DNA of 64,000 nt from Pontibacter sp. FD36 (GCF_015686655.1 NZ_JADPMP010000007.1:62001-126000); one strand, 5' to 3'. Shown: positions 8,422 to 17,127, counted from the stretch's first letter. The notes: a model not told the origin generated them from the sequence alone. Numbers and translations: made by a program.

Positions 8422-9444
8422 CTAAACCGGGTCAGGCCGATAAATGTCTTTCCAGCTCCAGCCATCCTGGTAGAGAAGATAAGTGAGTGTTTCGCGGCGC
8501 TCCTTGAAAATTTCTGGAGATTGAAATTCCCTTAAGCGATCCATCCGCAAGGGGATGCCCGCTTCGATCAAGGCATCCCAGTTCATAACCGGGAATGTGT
8601 AGGGTTTCTGTTCTTCGTTTTTGTGGTGTCGGTTGAGCACCTGTAAGTAAAAGTCCTGTGCGCCCCTGACCGTGAGCAGGTCTGCATCCGACGGCCTTGC
8701 TTCTTCCTGTACGCCATATTTCAGAAAGTTAATCGTCTCGTCGAAAATGCTGAGGTTAAGGATAACTGCCTGCCGTTGCTCGATGCTGTGGAAGTAGTGA
8801 ATGATGGGGTACGCCTTGTGGTTTTGGCTGTGCTGGATGATCATGTCGGCCAGGTCGGCATCGTGCTGCAGCAGCCGGTCAAAGTTTTTGCCGTTCCAGC
8901 AGTTCAGCAGCATCTGTTGCGGCGAGTTGCCAAGGCTGCTCAGAAACACACTGAGCTTCACTTGCAGTATAACGGCCGAAAGCACAGGCATGATGTAGGT
9001 GATGGAGATGGTGATAAAGGCTAGACCACTAAAGGCAAGCAGGTTAGCAACGATATCCCACACGTAGCTACCGGGTTTGTAGTCGCCGTTGCCCATCGTG
9101 GACAAGGTATAGCCGGCAAAATAGAGCTTCTCCCAGGCAGTGGTGATTTCTTCCGTATTGCTATCCAACACAGAGCCCGGATCGGAGAGGAGTAGCAGAA
9201 ATGAACCGAGCCACATGCCTGCCACCCAGGTCAGGATGATAAGGACCAACAGCATCTGGCCGACCCGCTCCAACATTTTCTTTTTGCCGTCATTGCCTGC
9301 CATTTTCAGGCACAGGCGCCATGTTTTTTCTGACAGGAAATTTGTCATGCGACCGCCACCCTGAAATGAGAGGGTGGTTGTAATCAGGTCACTTAACACA
9401 AATAAGATGAGGGTTATACCTGCTATCGCGTAGAGTAGCTGCAT
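8422..9444 (-). CDS. two-TM potassium-channel-like protein with TMGNGD filter
   Basis: 340 residues from the ATG at 9444 (a GTG at 9468 would add 8). TM1 is at 4-25, a second hydrophobic segment at 62-85, then a pore helix and filter (YFAGYTLSTMGNGDYKPGS, filter 116-121) and a TM at 129-152. The C-terminal ~180 residues are soluble. This is the Ion_trans_2 pore layout, but the K+ filter TVGYGD is replaced by TMGNGD. Selectivity is therefore uncertain. The gene follows a Met-rich lipoprotein gene by 57 bp on the same strand. Confidence 0.7.
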   Translation of the reverse strand: MQLLYAIAGITLILFVLSDLITTTLSFQGGGRMTNFLSEKTWRLCLKMAGNDGKKKMLERVGQMLLVLIILTWVAGMWLGSFLLLLSDPGSVLDSNTEEITTAWEKLYFAGYTLSTMGNGDYKPGSYVWDIVANLLAFSGLAFITISITYIMPVLSAVILQVKLSVFLSSLGNSPQQMLLNCWNGKNFDRLLQHDADLADMIIQHSQNHKAYPIIHYFHSIEQRQAVILNLSIFDETINFLKYGVQEEARPSDADLLTVRGAQDFYLQVLNRHHKNEEQKPYTFPVMNWDALIEAGIPLRMDRLREFQSPEIFKERRETLTYLLYQDGWSWKDIYRPDPV

Positions 9445-9501
9445 GGGATGATGGGAATTGAAATACACATGAATGGAAGCTGCCTTGGTGGAAGGCTATC
9501 A

Positions 9502-9960
9502 TTAGCGGTTCATACGCTGGCGCATCCGGTTTACGTGGCTGGAGTCAACCAGTCCCTGTCTTTGCATACGCTGCATCATGCTACTCATCATACCCGGGTG
9601 CTGCAGCAACAGGCGGCTCATTTCGTTGCAGGCCGCCGTGTCAGCGTCGCACAGGGTCATCATCTGTTTCATGTGCTGCTGCATTTGCTGGCGGTGCAGC
9701 GAAACCATACCGCTGGTGTCACCGATCATGCCGCCCTGCATCATGTCACCCCGCATCATACCGGCTCCCATGTTCCGGTCCCGCATGTAGGCCATCATTT
9801 CAGCGCGCATCTGCTCATCTTCCAGTATGGCGTCGTATACCTTGTGTCGATCATCTTCATCGCGCAGCATTTCCTGCACACTGTCTGATTGCTGGCAACT
9901 TCCTGTGCCAATCAGCAGGATCGCCAGCAGGAGAAAGGTTGCGTACTTCATCGTTTTCAT
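9502..9960 (-). CDS. Met/Gln-rich small lipoprotein
   Basis: 152 residues. The signal peptide ends in a lipobox (LLIGTGSC, Cys22). The mature part is rich in Met, Gln, Arg and Asp, with runs such as MGAGMMRGDMMQGGMIGD and MQQHMKQMMTLCDADTAAC. Such Met/His patches can bind Cu(I) in periplasmic proteins, but no recognised metal domain is seen, so this is inference. Alternatively it is a helical periplasmic chaperone-like protein. It lies upstream of the channel-like gene. Confidence 0.6.
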   Translation of the reverse strand: MKTMKYATFLLLAILLIGTGSCQQSDSVQEMLRDEDDRHKVYDAILEDEQMRAEMMAYMRDRNMGAGMMRGDMMQGGMIGDTSGMVSLHRQQMQQHMKQMMTLCDADTAACNEMSRLLLQHPGMMSSMMQRMQRQGLVDSSHVNRMRQRMNR

Positions 9961-9996
9961 CTCGGATGGATGGTTTAGGTTGGTTTTTTTGTCTGT

Positions 9997-10299
9997 CTAA
10001 GCTCTTAGCTTCTGTGCCATTTCGGGCGTAATTGCTTCTGCATAAGCACCGTAAGCGTCTACCAGCACGCCTTTTACACCGCGTGAGGAAGAGATGGCGT
10101 ACACCACGGAGTTGTCATCCGGATTGCTCATGCCCTCGAAGCGGTGCACCTCGTCTACTTCAAACTCCTCGGGTTTCAGCTCCATCGGTTTGGTGGTACA
10201 GACGATGCAGTTTTCTTTTAAATTAAAGTCTTCGGTATAGCCTCGCTGCTTAAGTCCGTTCAGTGCCTGGGACAGGGTATCGTAGCTGTTATCGTTCAT
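9997..10299 (-). CDS. small phosphoribosylpyrophosphate synthetase-like conserved protein
   Basis: 100 residues from the ATG at 10299 (MNDNSYDTLSQALNGLKQRG). An upstream in-frame start at 10389 would add a basic, Ser/Arg-rich stretch unlike the rest. Small proteins of this type are widespread in Bacteroidota and often carry the label phosphoribosylpyrophosphate synthetase, but they lack the PRPP-binding loop, so the label is doubtful. A compact alpha/beta protein is likely. Function unknown. Confidence 0.5.
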   Translation of the reverse strand: MNDNSYDTLSQALNGLKQRGYTEDFNLKENCIVCTTKPMELKPEEFEVDEVHRFEGMSNPDDNSVVYAISSSRGVKGVLVDAYGAYAEAITPEMAQKLRA

Positions 10300-10466
10300 G
10301 GTGTCTTTTAAAATTAGCGTAAATGAATGCTGCCTTTTGCTGCGTTTTCTTATACTCTTTGAGCTGTCTTTTCGTTCAGAAACTGGCATCTGGCGTCTTA
10401 TTGAGATTTAATTTGTAGCTTCAGCGAACCAAAATCGTAATTTCTATAAACGATACATCTACCACT

Positions 10467-11099
10467 ATGACAAAACGCTATACCCATCTTGCCCTTGGCG
10501 TGCTACTGGCCACGTCACTGACCTATTGTAACCAACCTGAGCAAAACCAGGAAACCACCACGACACAGGAAAGCCACGCCGGCCATAACATGCAGGCCAG
10601 CGAAGGATCCACCACCATCGGGGCGCAGGCAGAGCCGGACACCTTAAAAGGAAGCCTGAAAGCCGAGGCCCACGGCATGATCGGCGATGCCCACCTGACC
10701 ATAGCATACCATTCCCCGGCCGTGCGCGGGCGCCAGATCTGGGGAGGACTGGTAGCTTATAACCAGGTTTGGGTAACGGGAGCACATACGGCTACCAGCC
10801 TGATGACGGACAAGGATATCACCATAGGAGGGAAGCCACTGCCGGCCGGTAAGTATGCCTTGTTTACCATACCTGGTGAGCAGGAGTGGACCATCATCAT
10901 CAACAAAAACTGGGACCAGCACCTGGCTGATGACTATGCCGAGTCAGAAGATGTGCTGCGTTTCACCGTGCAGCCCGAAATTGCGCCTGTCAAACAGGAG
11001 AGACTTCGCTACGAAATCGTTTCCGGAAATGGTGGAAACGGTACGATCCAGATCACCTGGGACATGCTGAAAGTGTCGCTGCCGGTTACCCAGCAGTAG
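10467..11099 (+). CDS. DUF2911 lipoprotein
   Basis: 210 residues with a lipobox-like signal (TSLTYC, Cys21), a His/Met linker (ESHAGHNMQASEG) and a DUF2911 domain at about 65-205: SPAVRGRQIWGGLVAYNQVW..GA, then LPAGKYALFTIPGEQEWTIIINKNWDQH. The family is common and secreted in Bacteroidota, with unknown function. It is preceded by TTTG (10412-10415) and followed directly by a strong terminator. Confidence 0.8.
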   Translation: MTKRYTHLALGVLLATSLTYCNQPEQNQETTTTQESHAGHNMQASEGSTTIGAQAEPDTLKGSLKAEAHGMIGDAHLTIAYHSPAVRGRQIWGGLVAYNQVWVTGAHTATSLMTDKDITIGGKPLPAGKYALFTIPGEQEWTIIINKNWDQHLADDYAESEDVLRFTVQPEIAPVKQERLRYEIVSGNGGNGTIQITWDMLKVSLPVTQQ

Positions 11100-11120
11100 G
11101 GCTATACCTACTAGGCAGCA

Positions 11121-11156
11121 ACAAAAAAGGACAGGCCTAAACCTGTCCTTTTTTGT
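11121..11156. terminator. bidirectional terminator
   Basis: A 15-bp perfect inverted repeat (11121-11135 with 11142-11156) has an A-run on its left arm and a T-run on its right arm, so it works for both converging genes. Confidence 0.85.
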
Positions 11157-11174
11157 TGTATGTTCTGTTGTGAC

Positions 11175-12434
11175 TTACCTTGGTGTGATCTTCCACAGCT
11201 CACCGTTCTCCTGGTCGGTAACCAGGTATAGCGCACCGTCCGGTCCCTGGCGCACGTCGCGTATACGCTGACTCCGGTCGCCGAGCAGATGCTCCTCGCC
11301 GGTTACGCGGTTGTTCTCGATGCGCAGGCGTACCAGCACCTGTGAACGAAGCCCCCCAACAAACAGGTTGCCCTTCCACTCCGGAAACGCACTGCCAGTA
11401 TAGAACTGCGCTCCCGAAGGCGCAATCACCGGATCCCAGTAGTAGACCGGGTCCACGTAACCTTCCTTGGTCGTGACGGCGTTCGGGATAGGCGCACCAG
11501 AGTATTCCTCTCCAAACGTCACCACCGGCCAGCCATAGTTTTTGCCTTTCTCGATCAGGTTCAGTTCATCGCCACCTTGCGGACCCATGTCCACGATCCA
11601 GTACTGGCCCTGCTCGTTAAATGCCGCTGCCTGCACGTTGCGGTGGCCGGCCGTCCAGATCTCGGGCAGTGTGTTGTTCTGGTTTACAAAAGGGTTGTCG
11701 CTAGGCACCTTGCCATCAGGGGCAATGCGGATGATCTTGCCCATGTGGCTGTTCATCTGCTGCGCCTGCGGACGGATCTGCTTATCGGATCGCTCACCCA
11801 GGGTAATGTACAGCATGCCGTCCGGGCCGAAAGCCAGGCGGGAACCATAGTGCATAGTGCCGTCAAAAGTTGGCTGGGCCTGGAAGATCACCTCCACGTT
11901 TTCGAGGCGACTGCGGTCATCGTTTAGTCTGCCCCTGGCAACACTGGTGGCATTGCCCCCTTTACGAGGTTCTGAAAAGCTCCAGTAGATCATGCGATCC
12001 GAGCCGAAGTCAGGGCTGAGGGCTACATCCAGCAAACCGCCCTGTCCGCGGGCATCTACTTTGGGCACACCCGCTATCGGGTTTCCAATCTGTCCGGTTG
12101 CCGATACAATGCGCATGTTGCCGGGCTTCTCTGTAACGAGCAGATTCCCATCCGGAAGTGGTTCCACAGCCCATGGCTTTTGAAGGTTTTTGGTGAGCAC
12201 CTGCACATCAAACTGAGTTTCAGATTTAATTTCACAGGCGCGGGTCTGCCCCTCGAAAGTAGGTTTCTGCTCAGGGGAGTTTGGCGTGCCCATATCAATC
12301 GGCTGACACTCTTCCTGGGTGGCAACAGGCTCTTGCTGGTCGTTGTTCTGTTGGGTGGTCGTGTCATCGCTGCAGGATGCGCCCATGGTCGCCATACCTA
12401 GCGCAGAAAGAACGAGGAGTCTGGATAGTTTCAT
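11175..12434 (-). CDS. PQQ-dependent aldose sugar dehydrogenase (YliI/GSDH-like), lipoprotein
   Basis: 419 residues. A lipobox (MGASC, Cys21) and an acidic, Gln-rich linker precede a six-bladed GSDH propeller: LQKPWAVEPLPDGNLLVTEKPG, VDARGQGGLLDVALSPDF, HYGSRLAFGPDGMLYITLGER, and GHRNVQAAAF, where the His is the usual PQQ-proximal residue. The enzyme oxidises aldose sugars in the periplasm and needs imported or made PQQ. No PQQ synthesis genes are in the window. It is a single gene. Confidence 0.85.
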   Translation of the reverse strand: MKLSRLLVLSALGMATMGASCSDDTTTQQNNDQQEPVATQEECQPIDMGTPNSPEQKPTFEGQTRACEIKSETQFDVQVLTKNLQKPWAVEPLPDGNLLVTEKPGNMRIVSATGQIGNPIAGVPKVDARGQGGLLDVALSPDFGSDRMIYWSFSEPRKGGNATSVARGRLNDDRSRLENVEVIFQAQPTFDGTMHYGSRLAFGPDGMLYITLGERSDKQIRPQAQQMNSHMGKIIRIAPDGKVPSDNPFVNQNNTLPEIWTAGHRNVQAAAFNEQGQYWIVDMGPQGGDELNLIEKGKNYGWPVVTFGEEYSGAPIPNAVTTKEGYVDPVYYWDPVIAPSGAQFYTGSAFPEWKGNLFVGGLRSQVLVRLRIENNRVTGEEHLLGDRSQRIRDVRQGPDGALYLVTDQENGELWKITPR

Positions 12435-12521
12435 AGTGTTATCTATTATGTGGTCGGTATTAACAGTATAATCATTCTAGTACTGGATTGTTTTGAATAG
12501 GTTCGCTTCGCCTCTTAACAA

Positions 12522-12552
12522 CAAGGCCGCACTCTGTTATAAGGCGGCCTTG
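12522..12552 (-). terminator. hairpin downstream of the PRC-barrel gene
   Basis: An inverted repeat CAAGGCCGC / GCGGCCTTG (12522-12530 with 12544-12552) lies 30 bp after the stop at 12582. The T-tract is weak (TTGTTAAG), so termination efficiency is uncertain. Confidence 0.5.
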
Positions 12553-12581
12553 CAGGTATAGCAGTTACATAGCTTCGTGGT

Positions 12582-13304
12582 TTAGGAGTCCAGGGCTCTT
12601 TTCTTGAGCAGAATGATCTCCTCTTCGGTAATGGAGCCCCTTTCGCGCAACTCCTCCAGGCGTTCGATGGTGTTGATGGATTCTTCGACGGGCTTGATGC
12701 GCGGCTCCCGGTTAGTGGTATCCGTGTATTCTGTAGCAGGTGTATCCCTGCGGTTCAGATCCTGGGTCGAAACGTTGGATGCGTAAAAGCGGTCTTCGCT
12801 GAATGACTCGTCGTTGTAGAAGTCATCACTGATGCGACGCGTGCCGGATGGCTGTTCATGAACGGCCTCGTCAAACTCAGCTTTGTAGTCCGAGCGCTCG
12901 TCTATAGTATCGCGGTGGGCCCGCCGGAAGTTATCCCGCACAGCATACTCATAGTCAGTCGAGATCGGCCCGCCCGGGTATACCGGATAGCGGCTGATGC
13001 TGCCGGAGTCTACAGAAGAGAGAAAGATGTTCTTGCCCTTACGGTCGAGCGCGGCTGCGCCGATGGGCACCAGCAGAAAAGTGTCGCGGTCGTGGTCGAA
13101 AAAGCGGTGCTCGCCCAGCACGGAGAGGTAGCGCACTTTCATGGCCTGCATGTCCACGATCAGGTCTTTTACATCGCCTATTTTTTCGCCGTCGGCACCC
13201 ACTACGCGCCAGCCCCTGACGTCGGTATTGTCTTTGGCTACCTGGTAATCCTTGAGCTCGCCCAAAGGTACCAGTCTTTCATTTCTTAAATCATTGTCAT
13301 TCAT
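12582..13304 (-). CDS. PRC-barrel protein with C-terminal SHOCT-like motif
   Basis: 240 residues, no signal peptide. Residues 15-100 form a PRC-barrel (DVRGWRVVGADGEKIGDVKDLIVDMQAMKVRYLSV...LLVPIGAA). A disordered acidic middle (110-205) follows, and then TIERLEELRERGSITEEEI, a SHOCT-like helical hairpin used for oligomerisation. PRC-barrel proteins of this kind are usually stress-induced in Bacteroidota and Deinococcota; the role is unknown. The small membrane protein gene 5 bp upstream is likely in the same operon. Confidence 0.75.
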   Translation of the reverse strand: MNDNDLRNERLVPLGELKDYQVAKDNTDVRGWRVVGADGEKIGDVKDLIVDMQAMKVRYLSVLGEHRFFDHDRDTFLLVPIGAAALDRKGKNIFLSSVDSGSISRYPVYPGGPISTDYEYAVRDNFRRAHRDTIDERSDYKAEFDEAVHEQPSGTRRISDDFYNDESFSEDRFYASNVSTQDLNRRDTPATEYTDTTNREPRIKPVEESINTIERLEELRERGSITEEEIILLKKRALDS

Positions 13305-13309
13305 TTCGG

Positions 13310-13510
13310 TCAGATTAAGTTCTTTTGGATATCAGGAATCAAGTCAGGTGCTGGTATGTGCGCCAGTGGGAAGACAGCGGCCAATGCCTGCGTTTGTCCG
13401 TCTTTGAGAACCAGTTCATAAATGGCCCATCCCAGCAGGAGCAGGATCACGACCAGCAGGATCCAGGGCCACACAGGTTTTTTCTTTTTTTCAATTCGTA
13501 TTTCAGCCAT
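13310..13510 (-). CDS. small single-pass membrane protein
   Basis: 66 residues: a basic N-terminus (EIRIEKKKKP), one strong TM segment (VWPWILLVVILLLLGWAIYEL, residues about 13-33) and a short hydrophilic tail. The topology suggests the N-terminus in the cytoplasm. It stops 6 bp before the PRC-barrel start, so the two are probably co-transcribed. Function unknown. Confidence 0.6.
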   Translation of the reverse strand: MAEIRIEKKKKPVWPWILLVVILLLLGWAIYELVLKDGQTQALAAVFPLAHIPAPDLIPDIQKNLI

Positions 13511-13647
13511 GTTGCTTTTTTTATTTTTTCATAGTTTTAGCTCGGTCACCTGGGCCAACCACCAAAGCGACGGGAGGTGCTGTGCTTAATACGGTGTTAC
13601 AGAGATGATTGTTGAAAGGATGAAATGGTAGTTGGGAGAGGGGGCGA

Positions 13648-14064
13648 TCAGGTCAGTTTCTTTTGATTGAGCCACTCCATGGCGTCCATGAGATGTACGA
13701 AATATTTGATCTCCAGCGAGTCGGTACGCTGCCTCTCCTGCTGTGGTACCGGGGCATCAACGGGCAGTACATTGGCAATGCAGCGTACCTCCGAGGTTTC
13801 TTTCACTTTCATGTCCCACTCGCTCCAACTCAGGTAGGCCAGGTATGCGGCGGGTGCCTGAAAAAAGTCCTGCACATCGTTCAGGATCGAACGACAGGGA
13901 AATTGCCGGATCATTTTCAGAATGCCTTTTTCCACTTCCTCAATGCTCTCTTCCGTCGCAGTTCCTTTCCAGATGATGTGGAGCATCTTGCGGTCGGCCA
14001 GGTAGCGCAGGGTACAGTAGCGCTGTCCCAAACTGTTCCGGTAATGTTTGTATGGTCTTCTCAT
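13648..14064 (-). CDS. STAS/SpoIIAA-like small protein
   Basis: 138 residues, soluble. The pattern (LRYLADRKMLHIIWKGTATEESIEEVEKGILKMI..., then SILNDVQDF..., then a final amphipathic helix FVHLMDAMEWLNQKK) matches the alternating beta-alpha order of STAS/SpoIIAA-like proteins of Bacteroidota, which may act in partner-switching or lipid binding. The match is by pattern only. A role in stress signalling is inference. Confidence 0.55.
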   Translation of the reverse strand: MRRPYKHYRNSLGQRYCTLRYLADRKMLHIIWKGTATEESIEEVEKGILKMIRQFPCRSILNDVQDFFQAPAAYLAYLSWSEWDMKVKETSEVRCIANVLPVDAPVPQQERQRTDSLEIKYFVHLMDAMEWLNQKKLT

Positions 14065-14253
14065 AGCTTTAATGGTGTAAGGCTACAGCTCTAAGTTGAT
14101 ATCGGTTGTGGCGGGTCGTATGTTGCATGGGGCGTGGCGGGAGGTATGGCTATAGGGTGATTTTTGCTGAATAGACTTTGCAGGCGGGGACCGGCACTGC
14201 AAATTATTTGGGGACAGTATACTTATGTGTTGAATTTAAACGTAAATTGCATC

Positions 14254-14628
14254 GTGCATTACGCCGTCAAAAACATATTGCTCTCGTTCACATTCCTGTT
14301 TGCATTCTTCAGTCTGCAACACGGGGCGGCTGTGGAGTTGCAGGCTGCAGCTACGCAGCAGGTGGCTACGCAGGGTGAGCTGAGGGAGTTTGACAGGTTA
14401 CAAGCCCCGTCCATAGCGGTTTTACAGGCCGAGGATCATGCCGGCACCTGGCAGTTCAGGCCTACGCAATCCTCTAAACAGGCCTCGTATAGTTCGCCGG
14501 CGCTTGCCGCTAGGCTACAGGAGTTCAGGCTGCAACTGCTGATCGCACACTACCTGCAGCGGATCAGGCATATCAGTCCTGGCCTTGCCGTCAGCGACAT
14601 CATCTTTCCATTCCATTATTTCTGGTAA
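14254..14628 (+). CDS. small exported protein, unknown
   Basis: No ATG opens this frame. Possible starts are GTG 14227, TTG 14230 and GTG 14254; I chose the last because it leaves a normal signal-type segment (VHYAVKNILLSFTFLFAFFSL). The remaining ~100 residues are Gln/Ala-rich helix and end in aromatic residues (FPFHYFW). Unrecognised, and possibly not translated. A hairpin follows at 14648. Confidence 0.4.
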   Translation: MHYAVKNILLSFTFLFAFFSLQHGAAVELQAAATQQVATQGELREFDRLQAPSIAVLQAEDHAGTWQFRPTQSSKQASYSSPALAARLQEFRLQLLIAHYLQRIRHISPGLAVSDIIFPFHYFW

Positions 14629-14647
14629 ATCCCTTTCCTTTTTGGTA

Positions 14648-14667
14648 AGGGTGTCCTGGCACACCCT
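14648..14667 (+). terminator. hairpin after the 14254 gene
   Basis: A 7-bp stem (AGGGTGT / ACACCCT) with a 6-nt loop lies 20 bp after the stop. The downstream T-run is poor, so it is a modest terminator candidate. Confidence 0.4.
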
Positions 14668-14753
14668 CCTTTCGGAAACAGGTATAGGCACCGGTATGCA
14701 TCCAAGGGCTATACCTGCCTTATGTATTATCAGATTTTAATGGATTAAATAAA

Positions 14754-15248
14754 ATGGATTTAGAAGCAATCGTATTAGGTATTTTGGCAACAGCAGTATT
14801 TCTGGTGCCTATCTTTTTCATTCAACGCAAACAAAAAGGGGAGGCCAACAAAGCAAAGAAAGCTTTTTTGGAAGCTGCCTCCGCACAGGGGCTCAACATC
14901 GGGCAGCATGATTTCTGGAACGAGCGCTACGGCATCGGACTGGACGAAACACAAGGCCAGATCTTTTACTGGCACAACGATGAAGCAGACCTGCAGGAGA
15001 TCATCATTGACCTGGGCACGGTGCGCAGAACCTCCATTGACAACATGCACCGCGATGTGAACGGAAACCGCATCATCGACATGATCGTGCTGCGTGTAGC
15101 CCTGCACGGACCTAAAGCGCCGGAGCTATACCTGCCGTTCTATAACCGTGAGGGTAGCATGATGCTGAGCGGAGAGCTGCAGCTGGCTGAGAAGTGGAGC
15201 AACATCATCCAGCAAAATATGGCGAAGATGCAGGCTGTGCAGGTATAA
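14754..15248 (+). CDS. membrane-anchored protein of unknown function
   Basis: 164 residues. One N-terminal TM (IVLGILATAVFLVPIFFIQ, 6-24) is followed by a basic stop-transfer stretch and a soluble cytoplasmic domain (GLNIGQHDFWNERYGIGLDETQGQIFYW...IIIDLGTVRRTSI..., then PELYLPFYNREG) with a PH-like or beta-sandwich pattern. Unrecognised. It is a single gene ending at a strong terminator. Confidence 0.6.
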   Translation: MDLEAIVLGILATAVFLVPIFFIQRKQKGEANKAKKAFLEAASAQGLNIGQHDFWNERYGIGLDETQGQIFYWHNDEADLQEIIIDLGTVRRTSIDNMHRDVNGNRIIDMIVLRVALHGPKAPELYLPFYNREGSMMLSGELQLAEKWSNIIQQNMAKMQAVQV

Positions 15249-15279
15249 ACCTGAAGCAGCAAGCAGGCCGCAAACAGGA

Positions 15280-15347
15280 GGGCCAGTTGGTGAAGGTATA
15301 AACCGTAAATCGGTTATGCCTCAGCCGACTGGCCCTTTGTTGTTTTA
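15280..15347 (+). terminator. terminator after the 14754 gene
   Basis: An outer stem GGGCCAGTTGG / CCGACTGGCCC (15280-15290 with 15324-15334, one mismatch) is followed by TTTGTTGTTTT. A smaller inner hairpin (ACCGTAAATCGGT) is also present. Confidence 0.75.
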
Positions 15348-15369
15348 TATGGCCTATCTAAACGGATGT

Positions 15370-15969
15370 TTACCAGCTATAGGTCAGCTTCGTGTCGAAG
15401 CGGCCGTCGGTAATGTGCATGATTTTGGAAGCGTCGGTATAGTGGTTTAGTTTTCCTTCGAACTGGCCGGATACGATGTGGCTGACCGTGTCGAGGCGGG
15501 TGAGGTGCAGGGTAAGGCTTGCGTCATTTACGAGGTGGTAAAAGTCATTTTGGTTCATGTCGACCTCCATGGCCGCCATGTCCTCGTGCTCCGGCGTGAG
15601 GGTATAGATGCCGGGGCCGTTCACATCGTAGGCGCCAAAGGAGAAGCTCTGCGAGATGTATTTTTTCTCGTCTTTGAATTTGTAATTGTACTCGGCACGC
15701 ACAATCAGCGTATAGGTGCCGTCGGTGTTTTTGTGCAGCCGGCCTTCCACAAAGTTGTCGACACAGTCGAAGAAGTTGCAGATCTGGCCGTAGTTGACCC
15801 ATACCTTGCCGTTGGCCTTGAAACCTAATGTATTGCTGCCGTTTTGCGTGACAGGCGGCAGGTTGAACTCTGGCTCCTTGTCACAGGAACTTATTCCTGC
15901 GCACAGGGCTATACCTGTCAGCAGCGCAATGGTCCGCATGCGGCGAGACCTTAATTTGGGAGTGTTCAT
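15370..15969 (-). CDS. small secreted lipoprotein, unknown
   Basis: 199 residues from the ATG at 15969; an upstream start at 16026 would add 19 residues before the basic signal N-region. The lipobox-like end of the signal is AGISSC (Cys29). The mature protein is beta-rich (TLGFKANGKVWVNYG..., then FSFGAYDVNGPGIYTL) and resembles the DUF6252-type secreted proteins of Bacteroidota. The role is unknown. Confidence 0.6.
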   Translation of the reverse strand: MNTPKLRSRRMRTIALLTGIALCAGISSCDKEPEFNLPPVTQNGSNTLGFKANGKVWVNYGQICNFFDCVDNFVEGRLHKNTDGTYTLIVRAEYNYKFKDEKKYISQSFSFGAYDVNGPGIYTLTPEHEDMAAMEVDMNQNDFYHLVNDASLTLHLTRLDTVSHIVSGQFEGKLNHYTDASKIMHITDGRFDTKLTYSW

Positions 15970-16190
15970 TTGAAGCGAATTAGGGATGCAAGGTATGTAA
16001 AAGTCGCTACATTCAGACATAGTCACTACGCCCTAACAACTGCTGTACGTCTGACCAGTTATATCCGCTGTATAGCTTGCTGCTACAGTCGTATGTGTCA
16101 ATTGAGAGTTTGCAAGGGGGATTCGATGTACGGATGGTATGGTAAGTGCCTGTTTAAGCTGTAACTTAGACTGAAATTCACCTGATTATC

Positions 16191-16457
16191 ATGAAGAAAT
16201 TACTATACGTCGCCATGGCTTTAAGCTTTACGGCCTGCTCTTTTGAAAACGACCTGGAAGACACACTTTACCGTGTGGCCGAATCCGGTGCGAACATGGT
16301 GCTGGACTCCTTGCACCATACTGCCAACAAAGAGCTGGATCGCTATACCGGCATCGACTCGCTCTCCAGCAAGATCGGGGCGATGGATACGCTGAACGTA
16401 GAGCGCGAGATAGAGCGTGGCGTGAAGCGCCGGATCATCGAAGAACTCTCCAAATAG
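16191..16457 (+). CDS. short helical lipoprotein
   Basis: 88 residues. A signal sequence MKKLLYVAMALSFTAC ends in a lipobox-like cysteine (Cys16). The remainder is a single charged amphipathic helix (residues 20-88). Such small coiled lipoproteins often bind envelope complexes, but nothing identifies this one. Confidence 0.55.
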   Translation: MKKLLYVAMALSFTACSFENDLEDTLYRVAESGANMVLDSLHHTANKELDRYTGIDSLSSKIGAMDTLNVEREIERGVKRRIIEELSK

Positions 16458-16542
16458 CAGTGCTTCGTAGCAGCTGTTTTATAAAAGGGCTGCTGCGTTA
16501 TAAGTCCCCACCGAGAGACGGACGCCTTCGGGGGCAAAGGTT

Positions 16543-16941
16543 TTATCCGGCTTGTTGCGCCGGCAGCGGATGCCGGAAAAGCGTGAGGCCGAACCAGGCG
16601 GCCAAACCGGCATACACGGCGCACAGTACCCATTCTGCGAACGGTTGCTCCGGATAACGGAAAAGGAACTTGAGCATGGCCATGGCTCCTATGAAGAAGT
16701 GGGCGAAGTTGGCTACGCAGATAGGGCGGTTGTAGATGCCCCCGATCCGACTGCCTTTGGCCATCCAGTTGAGCATGGCAAAACCCAGGTATAGGGCACC
16801 CAGCAGCTGCAGCAACACCACCTCCAACGGATTCGGCTCTGAGTCCAGGTAGAGGGCTAGCTCTTCGGGTAAAAACGTGAAGGCTATACCCAGGGCAGCC
16901 AGCACGGCAGCACTCAAAACCATCATCAGTTTAGTTTGCAT
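16543..16941 (-). CDS. four-TM small membrane protein
   Basis: 132 residues from the ATG at 16941 (MQTKLMMVLSAAVL). Four hydrophobic segments can be placed at about 5-25, 42-62, 72-95 and 102-122. The protein resembles the small uncharacterised membrane proteins common in Bacteroidota that are predicted to hold four helices. Function unknown. It is followed on the - strand by nothing in the same direction. Confidence 0.55.
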   Translation of the reverse strand: MQTKLMMVLSAAVLAALGIAFTFLPEELALYLDSEPNPLEVVLLQLLGALYLGFAMLNWMAKGSRIGGIYNRPICVANFAHFFIGAMAMLKFLFRYPEQPFAEWVLCAVYAGLAAWFGLTLFRHPLPAQQAG

Positions 16942-16997
16942 CGGTAGTGATTCAAATTTAAGGTATAGCAATTGAAATTAACTTTCATGCTACTTAC

Positions 16998-17073
16998 TGT
17001 CATTTCGAACGCTAGTGAGAAATCTGGGATAGCGTAACCAATATTTTAGATTTCTCCTTTCGTCGAAATGACA
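16998..17073. repeat. palindromic REP-like element
   Basis: The arms TGTCATTTCGA...GAGAAATCT (16998-17025) and AGATTTCTC...TCGAAATGACA (17048-17073) are imperfect complements and could fold into a long hairpin. Elements of this consensus recur in intergenic regions of many Bacteroidota genomes. A half copy (CTCGAAATGACA) is at 61713-61724. Confidence 0.7.
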
Positions 17074-17127
17074 AATTGGAGTTAGTAAAAGACGAACACC
17101 TCACTATTCCTAATTCCTAATTCTTAA

